Of a DNA stretch of 64,000 bases, positions 1 through 8,376 are shown piece after piece. Made by a program: the position numbers and the translations under genes. This DNA is from Pseudomonas vlassakiae (lineage in GTDB: Bacteria > Pseudomonadota > Gammaproteobacteria > Pseudomonadales > Pseudomonadaceae), in the NCBI RefSeq assembly GCF_014269035.2, contig NZ_JABWRP020000015.1:1-64000 (forward strand), read 5' to 3'. The notes under the pieces are model-generated. The model was not told the DNA's origin. It worked only from the letters and a program-made list of their open reading frames with translations, and ran no database searches. The number at the start of each line of letters is the position of its first letter. The stretch's first letter is position 1.

Positions 1-247
1 GGCCTTGCGCGGTGACTTCATAGGCGTGCCAGATGCGTTGGTCGAGCAGCACGTAGAGATAGCCGCTGCGCAAGGTGCGCAGGCCGATGCGGGTTTGCGT
101 GGCGGGGTCACTGCCGGGACGGGTATCGGGGACCACGGCGCGGCGCAGGGGGAGGATAGGCAGGCCCGGGCGCTGGCAGGCTTTGCAGGGGGTTAGGAGG
201 AATTCGACTTCGGCGACAGCGTCGGCAATGTCTTGAGTGATGCTCAT
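1..247 (-). CDS. VasX-like type VI secretion effector, N-terminal part (runs off the left edge)
   Basis: Only the first 82 codons are inside the window. The start ATG is at 247-245 on the minus strand. The peptide contains CKACQRPGLPILPLRRAVVP near residues 22-41 and then LRTLRSGYLYVLLD and IWHAYEV. This Cys-x-x-Cys / LPILP / LRxGYLYV pattern is the signature of the toxin VasX N-terminal region found in large pore-forming T6SS effectors. The rest of the protein, with its expected C-terminal membrane segments and immunity gene, lies outside. The family call rests on motif memory and is fairly secure; toxin activity is inferred. Confidence 0.7.
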   Translation of the reverse strand, partial: MSITQDIADAVAEVEFLLTPCKACQRPGLPILPLRRAVVPDTRPGSDPATQTRIGLRTLRSGYLYVLLDQRIWHAYEVTAQG

Positions 248-817
248 GGAAAGTCCTCGTCTAACAGCTGGTGACGTTCGAGCTGCAATTCTGATTAGTA
301 TTCCTAGTCAGTCGTTGAAACTAAGCTGAAGCCGGAACACTAACGAGGAATCACTTCGTTGTGAAACTTTCTACGTCTTAAAATGTTGTAGGAAAGGTTA
401 CCTAAAGAGTAAGTTTTCTATTCTTTGAGACGGCATGTTTCAAAGCTACATATTTCGAGCAATAGATGAGTAGCAAACAATCGCTTGCATGAGTTGGCTT
501 CAGTAATTCCTGCTCTATTTAAGATTGCAGGGTTCGCTGCGCAGCCCTTTCCGAGCGGTCCTGTACCCGGGTAAGGCCGCTCCAAAAAAGGCAAAGCCGG
601 GCATGCATGAACATTGAATTCGGCGATATCGCCGTGCCACTATCACGCATGCCTAGCTGCCTCCGCCCGGCATGTTCGTTTTGACTGATTACACTCTTTA
701 AGTCGCCACACAAGGAATGCTGCGGATGGTCTGCGTGTTGCTGGGTTGTGCTGCCGGTTCGGCAGGTCGCCTGTGGGCGAACAGGGTGTGCATCGGGCGT
801 TTGTGGAGCAACCAGCC
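248..817. other. 570-bp intergenic region, AT-rich on the left
   Basis: No convincing gene is seen between the divergent effector and the HD-GYP gene. Positions 280-520 are clearly AT-rich compared with the flanks and probably hold the promoters of both genes. A repeat-like element lies at 528-600. Small frames here, including one on the minus strand at 519-713, show no codon bias or recognisable motif. Confidence 0.4.
528..600. repeat. REP-like palindromic intergenic element
   Basis: Contains the perfect 10-bp palindrome GCTGCGCAGC (536-545), followed by an inverted repeat GAGCGG (553-558) and CCGCTC (577-582) around a GTACCCGGGTA-type loop. The combination of a CTGCGCAGCCC block with a GAGCGG/CCGCTC stem is typical of dispersed intergenic repeats in P. 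putida-group genomes. Only one copy was noticed in this window, so repeat status rests on memory of the genus. Confidence 0.4.
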
Positions 818-3661
818 ATGAGCAACGCCGGTCGCGGTGTTCCCCTGCAACTGCTGGTGGCGATGGCCATCATGCTGGGCATGCTGCTGCTCGGCGCCGG
901 CCTGGCCTGGCAGGGCTATCACGGTATCAGCCAGGCTTTGGTGGCCGCCGCCGGCGATGCCGCGCAGCAAGTTGGCAAGACCATCGACGAACGTGCCCGG
1001 CGCCTGGTCGACCCGGCGCAGAGCAGCATCCGCCTGCTGGCCTTCAACCCGGTTGCCGTCAGCCTGGAGCAGCGCCTGGAGCGGCTGCCGCAACTGGTCG
1101 AGAGCCTGAAAGCCAACAAGATGCTCAGCGCCGCTTATGTCGGCTACCCCAACGGCGAGTTCCTGCTGGTGCGCCGCTTGCGCGACCCACAGATGCTGGA
1201 GCGCTTTGCTGCGCCGCCCGGTACCCGCTTCCTGGTGCAGAGTGTCAGCCTGGGCGAGGGTGGGGCGAGGGTAGGCGAGTGGCGCTTTTATGACCCGGCG
1301 CTGACCCTGCTCAAACGCCAGGCCATGCCGGACTATCACTACGATCCGCGCACGCGGCCCTGGTTCGCTGACGCCTCGGCGCAGGCCAACACGGTGCTGA
1401 CTCGGCCCTACGCGTTCTTCACCACCCGTGAAATCGGCATGACCATGGCCCAGCGCAGCGTCGATGGCGCGTCGGTCATCGGCATGGATGTCTCGGTCGA
1501 TGACCTGGCCAACGAGACCCGCGACCTGCGCATGACCCCCGGTACCGAGATCGCCGTGATCGATGACCAAGGCAGCGTCGTCGCCTACCCGGACCTGCAG
1601 CGGGTCATCGTGCATGACGGCGAAGCGGTGCGCCTGTCGCGGGTGGCCGAACTGGGCATTCCCAGCTTGCAGCAGGTCTACAACCGTTTGCCCCAAGGCA
1701 CTCGACCCGAGGTGTACGAGGTGGACGGCACCCCTTGGTACGGCATGCGCGTGCAGTTGACCAACCTGGCCGGGCAGGACCTGCAGGTGCTGATTGCCGT
1801 GCCGGCGCAGGAGTTGCTGGCAAGCGCACGCCAGGTGCTGTTCCGGCAGATGCTGTGGACGGCCATGCTGATGGCCGTGTTAATGCTGTTGGGTGGCTGG
1901 CTCGGCCAGCGCATCGGGCGCCCGCTGCATCAGCTGGCCGAACAGGTGCGCGGCCTGGCCGATTTCGATTTCAGCCGCGCAGTAGGGGTGGCATCGCGGG
2001 TGTCCGAGGTAAAGGAGCTGAGCCGGGTGCTCAGCCGCATGGCCGGCACCATCCGCAGCTTCCAGGCAATTACCCTGACGCTGAGCCGGGAGAGCCAGCT
2101 GGAACGCATGCTCGATGGGGTGCTGAGCCATCTGGTGGACGCTGCCGGGGTCAGTGCGGGCGCGGTGTACCTGTTCGATGAACAGCGCGCCCAGCTGCGC
2201 CTGGCGGCCGCTTGCCGGGGCGGTGGCTACCCTGAGGCGCTGGCCGTTGGCGAAGCCGAGCACCTTCAGCTGGCCGCTACGGTAACCCAGGCCCTGGGGC
2301 TGGGCGGGCGCAGCCTGGCGCTGGTGCTCAAGGACCGTGGTCATGAGCTGCTAGGTATTCTTGTACTTGAATTGCAGCAAACGCCCGCCGAAGTCGGCGC
2401 GCCGTTCCGTCGCTTCGTCGAGGAGCTGTCCGGTGCCGCTGCCGTGGCCATCGAGACGCGTCAGCTGGTCGAAGCCCAGAAGCGCCTGCTGGACGCGATG
2501 ATCAAGCTGCTGGCTGACGCCATCGATGCCAAGAGCCCTTACACCGGCGGTCACTGCGAGCGCGTGCCGCAATTGGCGCAGATGCTGCTGGACAAGGCCA
2601 TGCAGGCCGACAGTGGCCCCTACGCCGACTTCAGCATGAGCGAGGCCGAGCGCTACGAATTCCGCATTGCCGCCTGGCTGCACGATTGCGGCAAGGTCAC
2701 CAGCCCGGAATACGTGGTGGACAAGGCAACCAAGCTGGAAACCCTGTACAACCGCATCCATGAAGTCCGCACGCGCTTCGAGGTGCTCTGGCGCGACGCC
2801 GAACTGGCCTATTGGCAAGGCCTGGCGGCGGGCGAGGATAAAACGGTGCTGCAAAGAACCCTGGCGCACTGCCGTGGCGAACTGCAGGACGACTTCGCCT
2901 TCGTCGCCAAGGCCAATATCGGTGGCGAATTCATGCAGGATGAGGACGTCGAGCGCCTGCAGCGTATCGGCCAGCGCCGCTGGCTGCGGCATTTCGACAA
3001 CCGTCTGGGCATTTCCCACGAGGAGGCGCAGCGCCATGCAGGTGCCTCGCCCGCGCCGTTGCCGGTGGCTGAATCGTTGCTGGCCGATCGGCCTGACCAC
3101 CAGGTGCCTTGGGGCTCGCGCAAGCCGCCAGTGGCCAAGGACGACCCGCGCAATGTCTGGGGCTTTGACATGCGCCTGCCGGCCAATGCCAGCAACCACG
3201 GCGAGCTGTACAACCTGTCGATCCGCCGTGGCACGCTCAACGATGAAGAACGCTTCAAGATCAACGAACATATCGTGCAGACCATCATCATGCTGACCGC
3301 GCTGCCGTTCCCCCGCCAGCTGCGGCGGGTGCCGGATATCGCCGGCAACCACCACGAGAAGATGGATGGCGGCGGCTACCCGCGGCGGTTGGGCAAGGAT
3401 GACCTGAGCATTGCCGAGCGGGTGATGGCCATTGCCGATATCTTCGAGGCGCTGACGGCGGCGGACAGGCCGTACAAGGCGGCGAAGAGCTTGTCGGAGT
3501 CGGTGAAAATCCTGGTCGCCATGGCCCGCGACAACCACATCGATGGGCAGCTGCTGCGGCTGTTCTTGAGCAGCGGTGTGCATAACGAATATGCCGCGCG
3601 CTTCCTGCGTGAGGACCAGATCGACGAGGTGGATGTGACGTATTGGCTGGCGCAGTTATAG
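818..3661 (+). CDS. Membrane c-di-GMP phosphodiesterase: CACHE-HAMP-GAF-HD-GYP
   Basis: Likely hydrolyses cyclic di-GMP in response to a periplasmic ligand. Start chosen at ATG 818 (947 aa) with GGAG about 10 bases upstream; an upstream in-frame start at 746 has no signature. Order seen: TM segment near residues 11-33, periplasmic double-CACHE-like sensor to about 345, second TM near 350-370, HAMP, GAF-like domain about 440-570, then an HD-GYP domain. Catalytic motifs are intact: HDCGK, and later HHEKMDGGGYP followed by IADIFEALTAADRPYK. A long insertion separates the HD and GYP halves. The gene stands alone, convergent with the DUF202 pair. Activity is predicted from complete motifs; the ligand is unknown. 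Confidence 0.88.
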   Translation: MSNAGRGVPLQLLVAMAIMLGMLLLGAGLAWQGYHGISQALVAAAGDAAQQVGKTIDERARRLVDPAQSSIRLLAFNPVAVSLEQRLERLPQLVESLKANKMLSAAYVGYPNGEFLLVRRLRDPQMLERFAAPPGTRFLVQSVSLGEGGARVGEWRFYDPALTLLKRQAMPDYHYDPRTRPWFADASAQANTVLTRPYAFFTTREIGMTMAQRSVDGASVIGMDVSVDDLANETRDLRMTPGTEIAVIDDQGSVVAYPDLQRVIVHDGEAVRLSRVAELGIPSLQQVYNRLPQGTRPEVYEVDGTPWYGMRVQLTNLAGQDLQVLIAVPAQELLASARQVLFRQMLWTAMLMAVLMLLGGWLGQRIGRPLHQLAEQVRGLADFDFSRAVGVASRVSEVKELSRVLSRMAGTIRSFQAITLTLSRESQLERMLDGVLSHLVDAAGVSAGAVYLFDEQRAQLRLAAACRGGGYPEALAVGEAEHLQLAATVTQALGLGGRSLALVLKDRGHELLGILVLELQQTPAEVGAPFRRFVEELSGAAAVAIETRQLVEAQKRLLDAMIKLLADAIDAKSPYTGGHCERVPQLAQMLLDKAMQADSGPYADFSMSEAERYEFRIAAWLHDCGKVTSPEYVVDKATKLETLYNRIHEVRTRFEVLWRDAELAYWQGLAAGEDKTVLQRTLAHCRGELQDDFAFVAKANIGGEFMQDEDVERLQRIGQRRWLRHFDNRLGISHEEAQRHAGASPAPLPVAESLLADRPDHQVPWGSRKPPVAKDDPRNVWGFDMRLPANASNHGELYNLSIRRGTLNDEERFKINEHIVQTIIMLTALPFPRQLRRVPDIAGNHHEKMDGGGYPRRLGKDDLSIAERVMAIADIFEALTAADRPYKAAKSLSESVKILVAMARDNHIDGQLLRLFLSSGVHNEYAARFLREDQIDEVDVTYWLAQL

Positions 3662-3672
3662 GGTGCGCTGAC

Positions 3673-4002
3673 TCACCAGGCCAGGATCGCGGCCAGTTCG
3701 ACGGCGCACAGGGCGGTAACGCATACCGCCAGCAACAGGTTCACGGTGATGCCAGAGGCAATAGTCTCGGCCTGCAGGCCAGTCACATTGCGCAGGTAGC
3801 TGCGCCGCAAGCGCAGCCAGGCGGCGCCGGCTGCCAGCAGGCAAAGCACCGCCGGTGCCACCGCCAGCCAGCGATGGTGCGGCACCCAGCGCAGGAAGAA
3901 ACAACTGCACACGACCATTGCCAGGATGGTCCGGCGCCACGCCAACAGCGTGCGCTCTGGCTGCAACCCCTCATCGACGTTGGCGAGTCGTGGGTCAGGC
4001 AT
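3673..4002 (-). CDS. DUF202 small inner-membrane protein (YidG/YidH type)
   Basis: 109 aa from ATG 4002, whose ATGCCTGA overlaps the end of the upstream gene by 8 bases, so the two are translationally coupled. The conserved DUF202 opening (ERTLLAWRRTILA) is near residues 16-28, followed by three hydrophobic segments (about 27-45, 51-68, 85-108). E. coli carries a similar adjacent pair, yidG-yidH. Function is unknown in the family; a membrane role is all that can be said. Confidence 0.75.
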   Translation of the reverse strand: MPDPRLANVDEGLQPERTLLAWRRTILAMVVCSCFFLRWVPHHRWLAVAPAVLCLLAAGAAWLRLRRSYLRNVTGLQAETIASGITVNLLLAVCVTALCAVELAAILAW

Positions 4003-4381
4003 GGAAGAACACCGCGTAGGCAAAGAACGCCATCACCAGTGATACACCAATCGACAGCGCTGGGGCGATCAGCGGGAACGGCAGCGGGCGCTTCTGGCGC
4101 ATCGCCCGCTCCACATTGAGCCAGCGGACGAAGGCCGGCAAGCTCAGGAGCAAGGCCAGGCTGATCAACGCCACAGCCAGCAGGCGGCGGGTACCGGCGC
4201 TGAAGATTTCGGCCGTGAACATGTCCACGGCGATGCCGCTGGCCAGCAGTGCCAGCGCGGTCCTGATCCAGGCCAGGAAGGTGCGCTCGTTGGCCAGGGT
4301 GAAGCGCGGGTCCGGTTCCTGGCCATCGGCAAGCAGTTTGCTGGCCAGCCAGCCGCGTGAGTGCTCGGTGTTCTTGTTCAA
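3995..4381 (-). CDS. DUF202 inner-membrane protein, first of a tandem pair
   Basis: 128 aa. No ATG fits; a TTG at 4381 is preceded by a strong GAGGAGG ribosome site, and the protein then begins LNKNTEHSRGW. The DUF202 motif (ANERTFLAWIRTALALLASG) is at about residues 28-47, with three predicted membrane helices. It is a distant paralogue of the following gene and overlaps it by 8 bases. A longer upstream frame (to 5032) is only the antisense shadow of the flavoprotein gene. Confidence 0.72.
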   Translation of the reverse strand: MNKNTEHSRGWLASKLLADGQEPDPRFTLANERTFLAWIRTALALLASGIAVDMFTAEIFSAGTRRLLAVALISLALLLSLPAFVRWLNVERAMRQKRPLPFPLIAPALSIGVSLVMAFFAYAVFFHA

Positions 4382-4443
4382 AGGCAGTCGTCCTCCTCGG
4401 GTAAGGTCGGTGGGCACTCTTTTTGGCACCGGCTCAGTTTGAG

Positions 4444-4475
4444 TGGCAAACCCCGCCAATGTCCATGGTTTGCCA
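4444..4475 (-). terminator. Hairpin after flavoprotein A gene
   Basis: Inverted repeat TGGCAAACC (4444-4452) / GGTTTGCCA (4467-4475), 9 bp stem and 14-nt loop, just past the stop codon of the minus-strand flavoprotein gene. No T-run follows, so termination is inferred from position only. Confidence 0.4.
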
Positions 4476-4485
4476 ACCGCTGCCG

Positions 4486-6198
4486 TTATTCGTATGCCGT
4501 GACGCCGCTGATATGCCGCGCGGCGACATAGCCGAAGGTCAGCGCCGGCCCGAGGTTGATGCCGCCAGACGGGTACCAGCCGCCGAACACGCTGGCCATG
4601 TCGGTACCGGCCGCGTACAGGCCGCTGATTGGCTGGCCGGCGTCGTTCAGCACGCGGGCGTGGCCGTCGGTGCGCAGGCCGGCGAAGGTGCCGAAGCAGC
4701 CAGGTTGCACCTTCACCGCGTAGAACGGCCCATGCTCGATAGGCGCCACGCAGGGGTTCGGCCCCTTGTGCAACGGGTCGCCCTGTTTGCGGTTGAACGG
4801 CGTCGAGCCACGGCCAAAGGCTGGGTCCTGGCCTTGGCGCGCATGCTGGTTGAATTCCGCGACGGTGGCGGCCAGCCCTGCGGGGTCGATGCCACAAACC
4901 TGGGCCAGTTGCGCCAGGGTGGTGCCGCGTTTCAGGTAGCCGCTGCGCAGGTGCGGCCTTACCGGCAGGGGCGCCGGGCGCGCATGGCCGAGGCCGTAGC
5001 GGCGCAGGAAGCGGTGGTCGCAGACCAGCCATGAGCAGACCTCCTGGCCCTGCGGCACGGCGGCAACCATGGCCGATACATAGTCGTAATAGCCGTGTGC
5101 CTCGTTGACGAAGCGCTTGCCGTTGGCGAGCACACCGATGATGCCCGGCTTGCCGCGTTCGATGATGTGCGGGAAGTGGCCGACGCTGCCGTCGCGGTGC
5201 GGCACTTTCGACACCGGCGCCCAGGCCACCGGCGACTTGAGGTCGGTGGCCACCACGCCACCGGCCGACTCACCCAGGCGCAGGCCATCGCCGGAGCAGG
5301 ACTGCGGGGGCAGGGCGAGGTTGTCGTGGCCGCTGGCATCGCGCGGGAACAGCTGCCGGCGCCTGGCCGTATCGTTGGGGAAGCCGCCTGCCGCCAGCAC
5401 CACGGCCTTGGCACGGATCGCCCGCTCGCCTTGCGCGGTGGCAACCAAAGCCCCCAGCACCTTGCCGTCCTCCATCAGCAGGCCCTGGGCTGCGGTCGAC
5501 TCGATCATCCGCACGCCCAAGTCGTCCGCCGACTTTGCCAGTCGTGCCACCAGCGCCACCCCGTTGACCAGGTGCATCGCCCGGCCATGGCGGGCCAGGT
5601 GGTAGAGGTGGCAGGCGAAGCGTTTGCCCACATGCAGCAAGGCGCGTGGCGAGCGGGTCATGTTGAGGAAGGCGGCAAGGTCGGCACCGGCCATGATCGG
5701 CATGCCCATGAACGAGGTTTCGCGCAGGGTCTTGCGCAGGCGCGGTAGCAGCGCGCCCAGCTGGCGGGCATCGTAAGGCGCGGCAATCACCTGGTGGCCA
5801 CCGAGCGCGGCGCCGGGCGTGTCGCCATGCATGTCGGGGATGCCATTGCCGTCGGCGAACTGCAGGGCTGTGTGCTGTTCGAAGAAGGCGACCATGTGTG
5901 GGCAGGCTTCGAGGAAGGCGTCGACGCGCTCGGCGTCGTAGTGGCTGCCCAGTTCGTGGCGCAGGTAGGTGCGCGGCTGCTCGATGTCCTCGATGATCCC
6001 GGCGCGCCGGGCCAGCGGGTTGCGCGGCACCCAGGCCCAGCCACCGGACCAGGCGGTGGCACCGCCGAGCACCGGGTCTTTTTCCACCAGGATGACCTTC
6101 TGCCCGTGCCAGGCGGCCGTGACTGCCGCTGCCAGGCCGGCCGCGCCGGAGCCTATGACCAGTACGTCGCAGTCGCTTGGGAAGGGTTCGGCGGGCAT
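4486..6198 (-). CDS. FAD-dependent oxidoreductase, 3-ketosteroid-dehydrogenase / fumarate-reductase flavoprotein type (cluster A)
   Basis: 570 aa from ATG 6198 (AGGAGATACCGCA upstream). Residues 10-40 form an N-terminal Rossmann FAD site (VLVIGSGAAGLAAA, GxGxxG at 16-21, then the acidic VEKD). The second FAD contact and substrate-end motif YPSGGINLGPA starts at residue 542. This architecture belongs to flavoproteins that introduce or reduce C=C bonds next to a carbonyl or carboxylate (KstD, fumarate and urocanate reductases). It is closely similar along its length to the 38165-39835 protein of cluster B (SAWSGGWxWxPRNPLA, VAFFxQHTAxQF, PDMHG). It is divergent from an IclR regulator with a palindrome directly upstream. 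Soluble, no signal peptide. Substrate unknown; a cyclic oxo/hydroxy acid is plausible. Confidence 0.85.
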   Translation of the reverse strand: MPAEPFPSDCDVLVIGSGAAGLAAAVTAAWHGQKVILVEKDPVLGGATAWSGGWAWVPRNPLARRAGIIEDIEQPRTYLRHELGSHYDAERVDAFLEACPHMVAFFEQHTALQFADGNGIPDMHGDTPGAALGGHQVIAAPYDARQLGALLPRLRKTLRETSFMGMPIMAGADLAAFLNMTRSPRALLHVGKRFACHLYHLARHGRAMHLVNGVALVARLAKSADDLGVRMIESTAAQGLLMEDGKVLGALVATAQGERAIRAKAVVLAAGGFPNDTARRRQLFPRDASGHDNLALPPQSCSGDGLRLGESAGGVVATDLKSPVAWAPVSKVPHRDGSVGHFPHIIERGKPGIIGVLANGKRFVNEAHGYYDYVSAMVAAVPQGQEVCSWLVCDHRFLRRYGLGHARPAPLPVRPHLRSGYLKRGTTLAQLAQVCGIDPAGLAATVAEFNQHARQGQDPAFGRGSTPFNRKQGDPLHKGPNPCVAPIEHGPFYAVKVQPGCFGTFAGLRTDGHARVLNDAGQPISGLYAAGTDMASVFGGWYPSGGINLGPALTFGYVAARHISGVTAYE

Positions 6199-6221
6199 TG
6201 CGGTATCTCCTGTATTATTAT

Positions 6222-6236
6222 TGGAACACGGTTCCA
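6222..6236. promoter_or_regulatory. IclR-type 15-bp operator candidate, site A1
   Basis: TGGAACACGGTTCCA: two perfect 6-bp arms around 3 bases, 24 bases upstream of the flavoprotein A start. The 15-bp form and the TGGAA/TTCCA ends resemble IclR/AllR-type sites. Two similar sites precede the oxidoreductase gene at 7301. Binding by the adjacent IclR protein is inferred. Confidence 0.6.
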
Positions 6237-6285
6237 TAATATTCCTTTGCAGGCCGCAGCACTGCAAGGCCGGGTGCCAATAACT

Positions 6286-6300
6286 GGTCGATAACCGGAC
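6286..6300. promoter_or_regulatory. PcaR-like IclR operator candidate shared with cluster B
   Basis: GGTCGATAACCGGAC matches 13 of 15 bases of the site at 38138-38152 in cluster B (GTTCGATAACCGAAC). It lies 84-98 bp upstream of the IclR gene. The core CGATAA-x-CG is like the site I remember for PcaR of P. putida. Suggests cross-control of cluster A by the cluster B regulator; inference only. Confidence 0.5.
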
Positions 6301-6383
6301 ACTCCAATACGCGCAGGCTGCGCTGGTTGTCGACCGCATGGAATCATCTTCTAGAATCGGGCAAATTTTCAGGAATACGTGTC

Positions 6384-7160
6384 ATGGCTGGTAGTCAGAT
6401 CGAACGCGCCTTCAATCTTGTAGAAAGCCTTACCGGCGAGCCGCACGGCTTGCCGCTGCAAACCCTGGCCGAGCGCCTGGACATTCCCAAGAGCGCGGCC
6501 CACCGCATGCTTACCGAACTGGTGCGCCTGGGCTACGTGCGCCAGAACCGCGACAACAACCGCTATCAATTGTCCGCCAAGCTGGTGGCGATGGGCTTTC
6601 GCTACTTGTCCAGCAGCGGTGCGGACATCATTCAGCCCATTCTCGATCGCCTGGCCCAGGACAGCGGCGAGCTGGTACGCCTGGGGGTGATCGAGGGCCA
6701 TCGCCAGACCTGGATCGCCAAGTCTCAAGGGGCTCGTTCCGGTTTGCGCTACGACCCGGACATGGGGCGTGACGCGCCCCTGTTCTACACCGCCTCCGGG
6801 CATGCCTGGCTGGCCAGCCTGAACGATGAAGAAGCGCTGCAAATGGTGTTGCGCCAAGGCATTGCCGATCCCGCCCAGTTCGGCCCCAATGCGCCGCGCT
6901 CCACTGATGAACTGCTGGCCTACCTGCACCGTGCCCGCGAGCGCGGCTATGCCTGGGTCGAGCAGACGTCGGCCATCGGCACATCGGCCCTCGCCGCCGT
7001 AGTGCGACGCCCGCAAAGCGACGAGGTCATTGGTGTGCTCAGTATTGCCGGCCCCAGCGCCCGCCTGGCGCACACCCGCCTGGAAGAACTGGCGCCGTTG
7101 CTGCTGGCGGCGGCAGAAGAGCTGTCAGCGGCCAGCCGAGCGAGCGAATTATTCGCCTGA
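6384..7160 (+). CDS. IclR-family transcriptional regulator (cluster A)
   Basis: 258 aa from ATG 6384, with AGGA nine bases upstream; upstream in-frame starts are rejected because the family begins with the winged HTH. The HTH covers about residues 1-70 (LAERLDIPKSAAHRMLTELVRLGYV), followed by the IclR effector domain (QDSGELVRLGVIEG, FYTASGHAWLA, ERGYAWVEQTSAIGTSALAAVV). These proteins are usually repressors or activators released or engaged by small carboxylic acids. It is divergent from the flavoprotein and followed by the MocA/TIM-barrel pair, so it probably controls both sides through the 15-bp palindromes at 6222, 7215 and 7250. Effector unknown. Confidence 0.88.
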   Translation: MAGSQIERAFNLVESLTGEPHGLPLQTLAERLDIPKSAAHRMLTELVRLGYVRQNRDNNRYQLSAKLVAMGFRYLSSSGADIIQPILDRLAQDSGELVRLGVIEGHRQTWIAKSQGARSGLRYDPDMGRDAPLFYTASGHAWLASLNDEEALQMVLRQGIADPAQFGPNAPRSTDELLAYLHRARERGYAWVEQTSAIGTSALAAVVRRPQSDEVIGVLSIAGPSARLAHTRLEELAPLLLAAAEELSAASRASELFA

Positions 7161-7214
7161 GATGCGTTTCTGGTCGGTAATCGCACAGTCTGTGTGGCAG
7201 GTCGTTCTGTAAAG

Positions 7215-7264
7215 CTGAACTTGGTTCTACATTGTGCATATGTCGATTCTGGAACCTGGTTTCA
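7215..7264. promoter_or_regulatory. Two IclR-type operator candidates, sites A2 and A3
   Basis: Site A3 at 7250-7264 is TGGAACCTGGTTTCA and A2 at 7215-7229 is CTGAACTTGGTTCTA. Both share GAAC-N3-GTTC (A3 has GTTT) with site A1 at 6222. They lie 37-86 bp before the TTG start of the MocA-family gene, in the 140-bp gap after the IclR gene, and argue that this gene pair has its own regulated promoter. Confidence 0.5.
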
Positions 7265-7300
7265 CAATCGCTAGCACAATAACGACAAGAGGACAGCACG

Positions 7301-8353
7301 TTGAACGCACCCCTACGCATCGCCCTGATCGGTGCCGGCATCATGGGCCGCCAGCATTACCAGCATCTGCGCAGGCTGCCGCAAGCCCAGCTATGTGCCG
7401 TGGCAGACCCGGGCCCGCAGACCGAGGCGTTTGCCGCAGAATGCGGGGTAGCCTGCTTCGCCGATCATCGGCAGATGCTCGACCAGGCCCGCCCCGATGC
7501 GGTGATCGTCGCCAACCCCAACAACTTGCACGTCGCCACCGCCCTGGATTGCGTCGAGGCTGGCGTACCGGTGCTGCTGGAAAAACCAGTGGGCGTGCAC
7601 CTGGATGAAGTGCGTGCGTTGGTCGAGGCGTCGCGCCGTCGTGGCGTGCCGGTGCTGGTCGGCCATCATCGGCGCCATAACCCGCTGATCGCCAAGGCCC
7701 ACCAGGTCATCGCCGATGGCAAACTGGGCCGGCTGATCAACGTCACCGCGTTGTGGCAGCTGCAGAAGCCCGACAGCTACTTCGAGACGCCTTGGCGCCG
7801 CGAGCCGGGGGCGGGCTTTCTGCTCACCAACCTGATTCACGACCTCGACCTGCTGCGCCACCTGTGCGGCGAGGTGGTGCAGGTGCAGGCATTCACCCGC
7901 AACGACGTGCGCGGCTTTGCCAACGAAGACAGCGCGGCGGTGCTGTTGCAGTTCGCCAACGGCGCACTGGGTAGCCTGACCGGCTCCGACGCGGTCGCCG
8001 CGCCGTGGAGCTGGGAGCTGGATTCCGGTGAGAGCCCGATCTACCCGCGCCAGGACGGTCAGCCCTGCTATCTGCTGGCGGGCACCCAGGGTGCGCTGAG
8101 CATTCCGCAGCTCAAGCGCTGGCATTACGCCGAGGCCGGTTCCGGCTGGCATACACCGTTGCTGCAGAGCGAGGAGGCCATCCCCGCAGGCGAGGCCTTG
8201 ACCCTGCAACTGCAACACTTCATCCGCGTCGTCCAGGGCACTGAAGCGCCATTGATCGATGCAGCCGACGCTGGCCGTACCCTGGCCCTGATCGAAGCGA
8301 TCCGCCAGGCCGCCGAATCGGGCCGGGCCTGCGCGCCCGAACGGATCGCCTGA
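7301..8353 (+). CDS. Gfo/Idh/MocA-family NAD(P)-dependent oxidoreductase
   Basis: 350 aa, starting at TTG 7301 with AGAGGA well placed upstream; no closer ATG fits the N-terminal fold. The Rossmann motif IALIGAGIMGRQH is at residues 6-18, and the family EKP motif is present in VLLEKPVGVHLDEV (about residues 93-106). The C-terminal alpha/beta domain has GGFLLTNLIHDLDLLRHL-like sequence, with the catalytic-type His/Asp pair in NLIHDLDLLRHL. These enzymes oxidise or reduce cyclic polyols and sugars such as inositol or quinate-like rings. It is followed 23 bases later by a TIM-barrel isomerase, a common functional pair. Substrate not determinable. Confidence 0.87.
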   Translation: MNAPLRIALIGAGIMGRQHYQHLRRLPQAQLCAVADPGPQTEAFAAECGVACFADHRQMLDQARPDAVIVANPNNLHVATALDCVEAGVPVLLEKPVGVHLDEVRALVEASRRRGVPVLVGHHRRHNPLIAKAHQVIADGKLGRLINVTALWQLQKPDSYFETPWRREPGAGFLLTNLIHDLDLLRHLCGEVVQVQAFTRNDVRGFANEDSAAVLLQFANGALGSLTGSDAVAAPWSWELDSGESPIYPRQDGQPCYLLAGTQGALSIPQLKRWHYAEAGSGWHTPLLQSEEAIPAGEALTLQLQHFIRVVQGTEAPLIDAADAGRTLALIEAIRQAAESGRACAPERIA

Positions 8354-8376
8354 TTTCTCGAACTTTGGTGAATGAC

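Noticed and set aside
2351..3583. 410-codon open frame on the minus strand
   Set aside because: Antisense shadow of the HD-GYP gene; the plus frame has intact motifs and the minus frame shows no domain.
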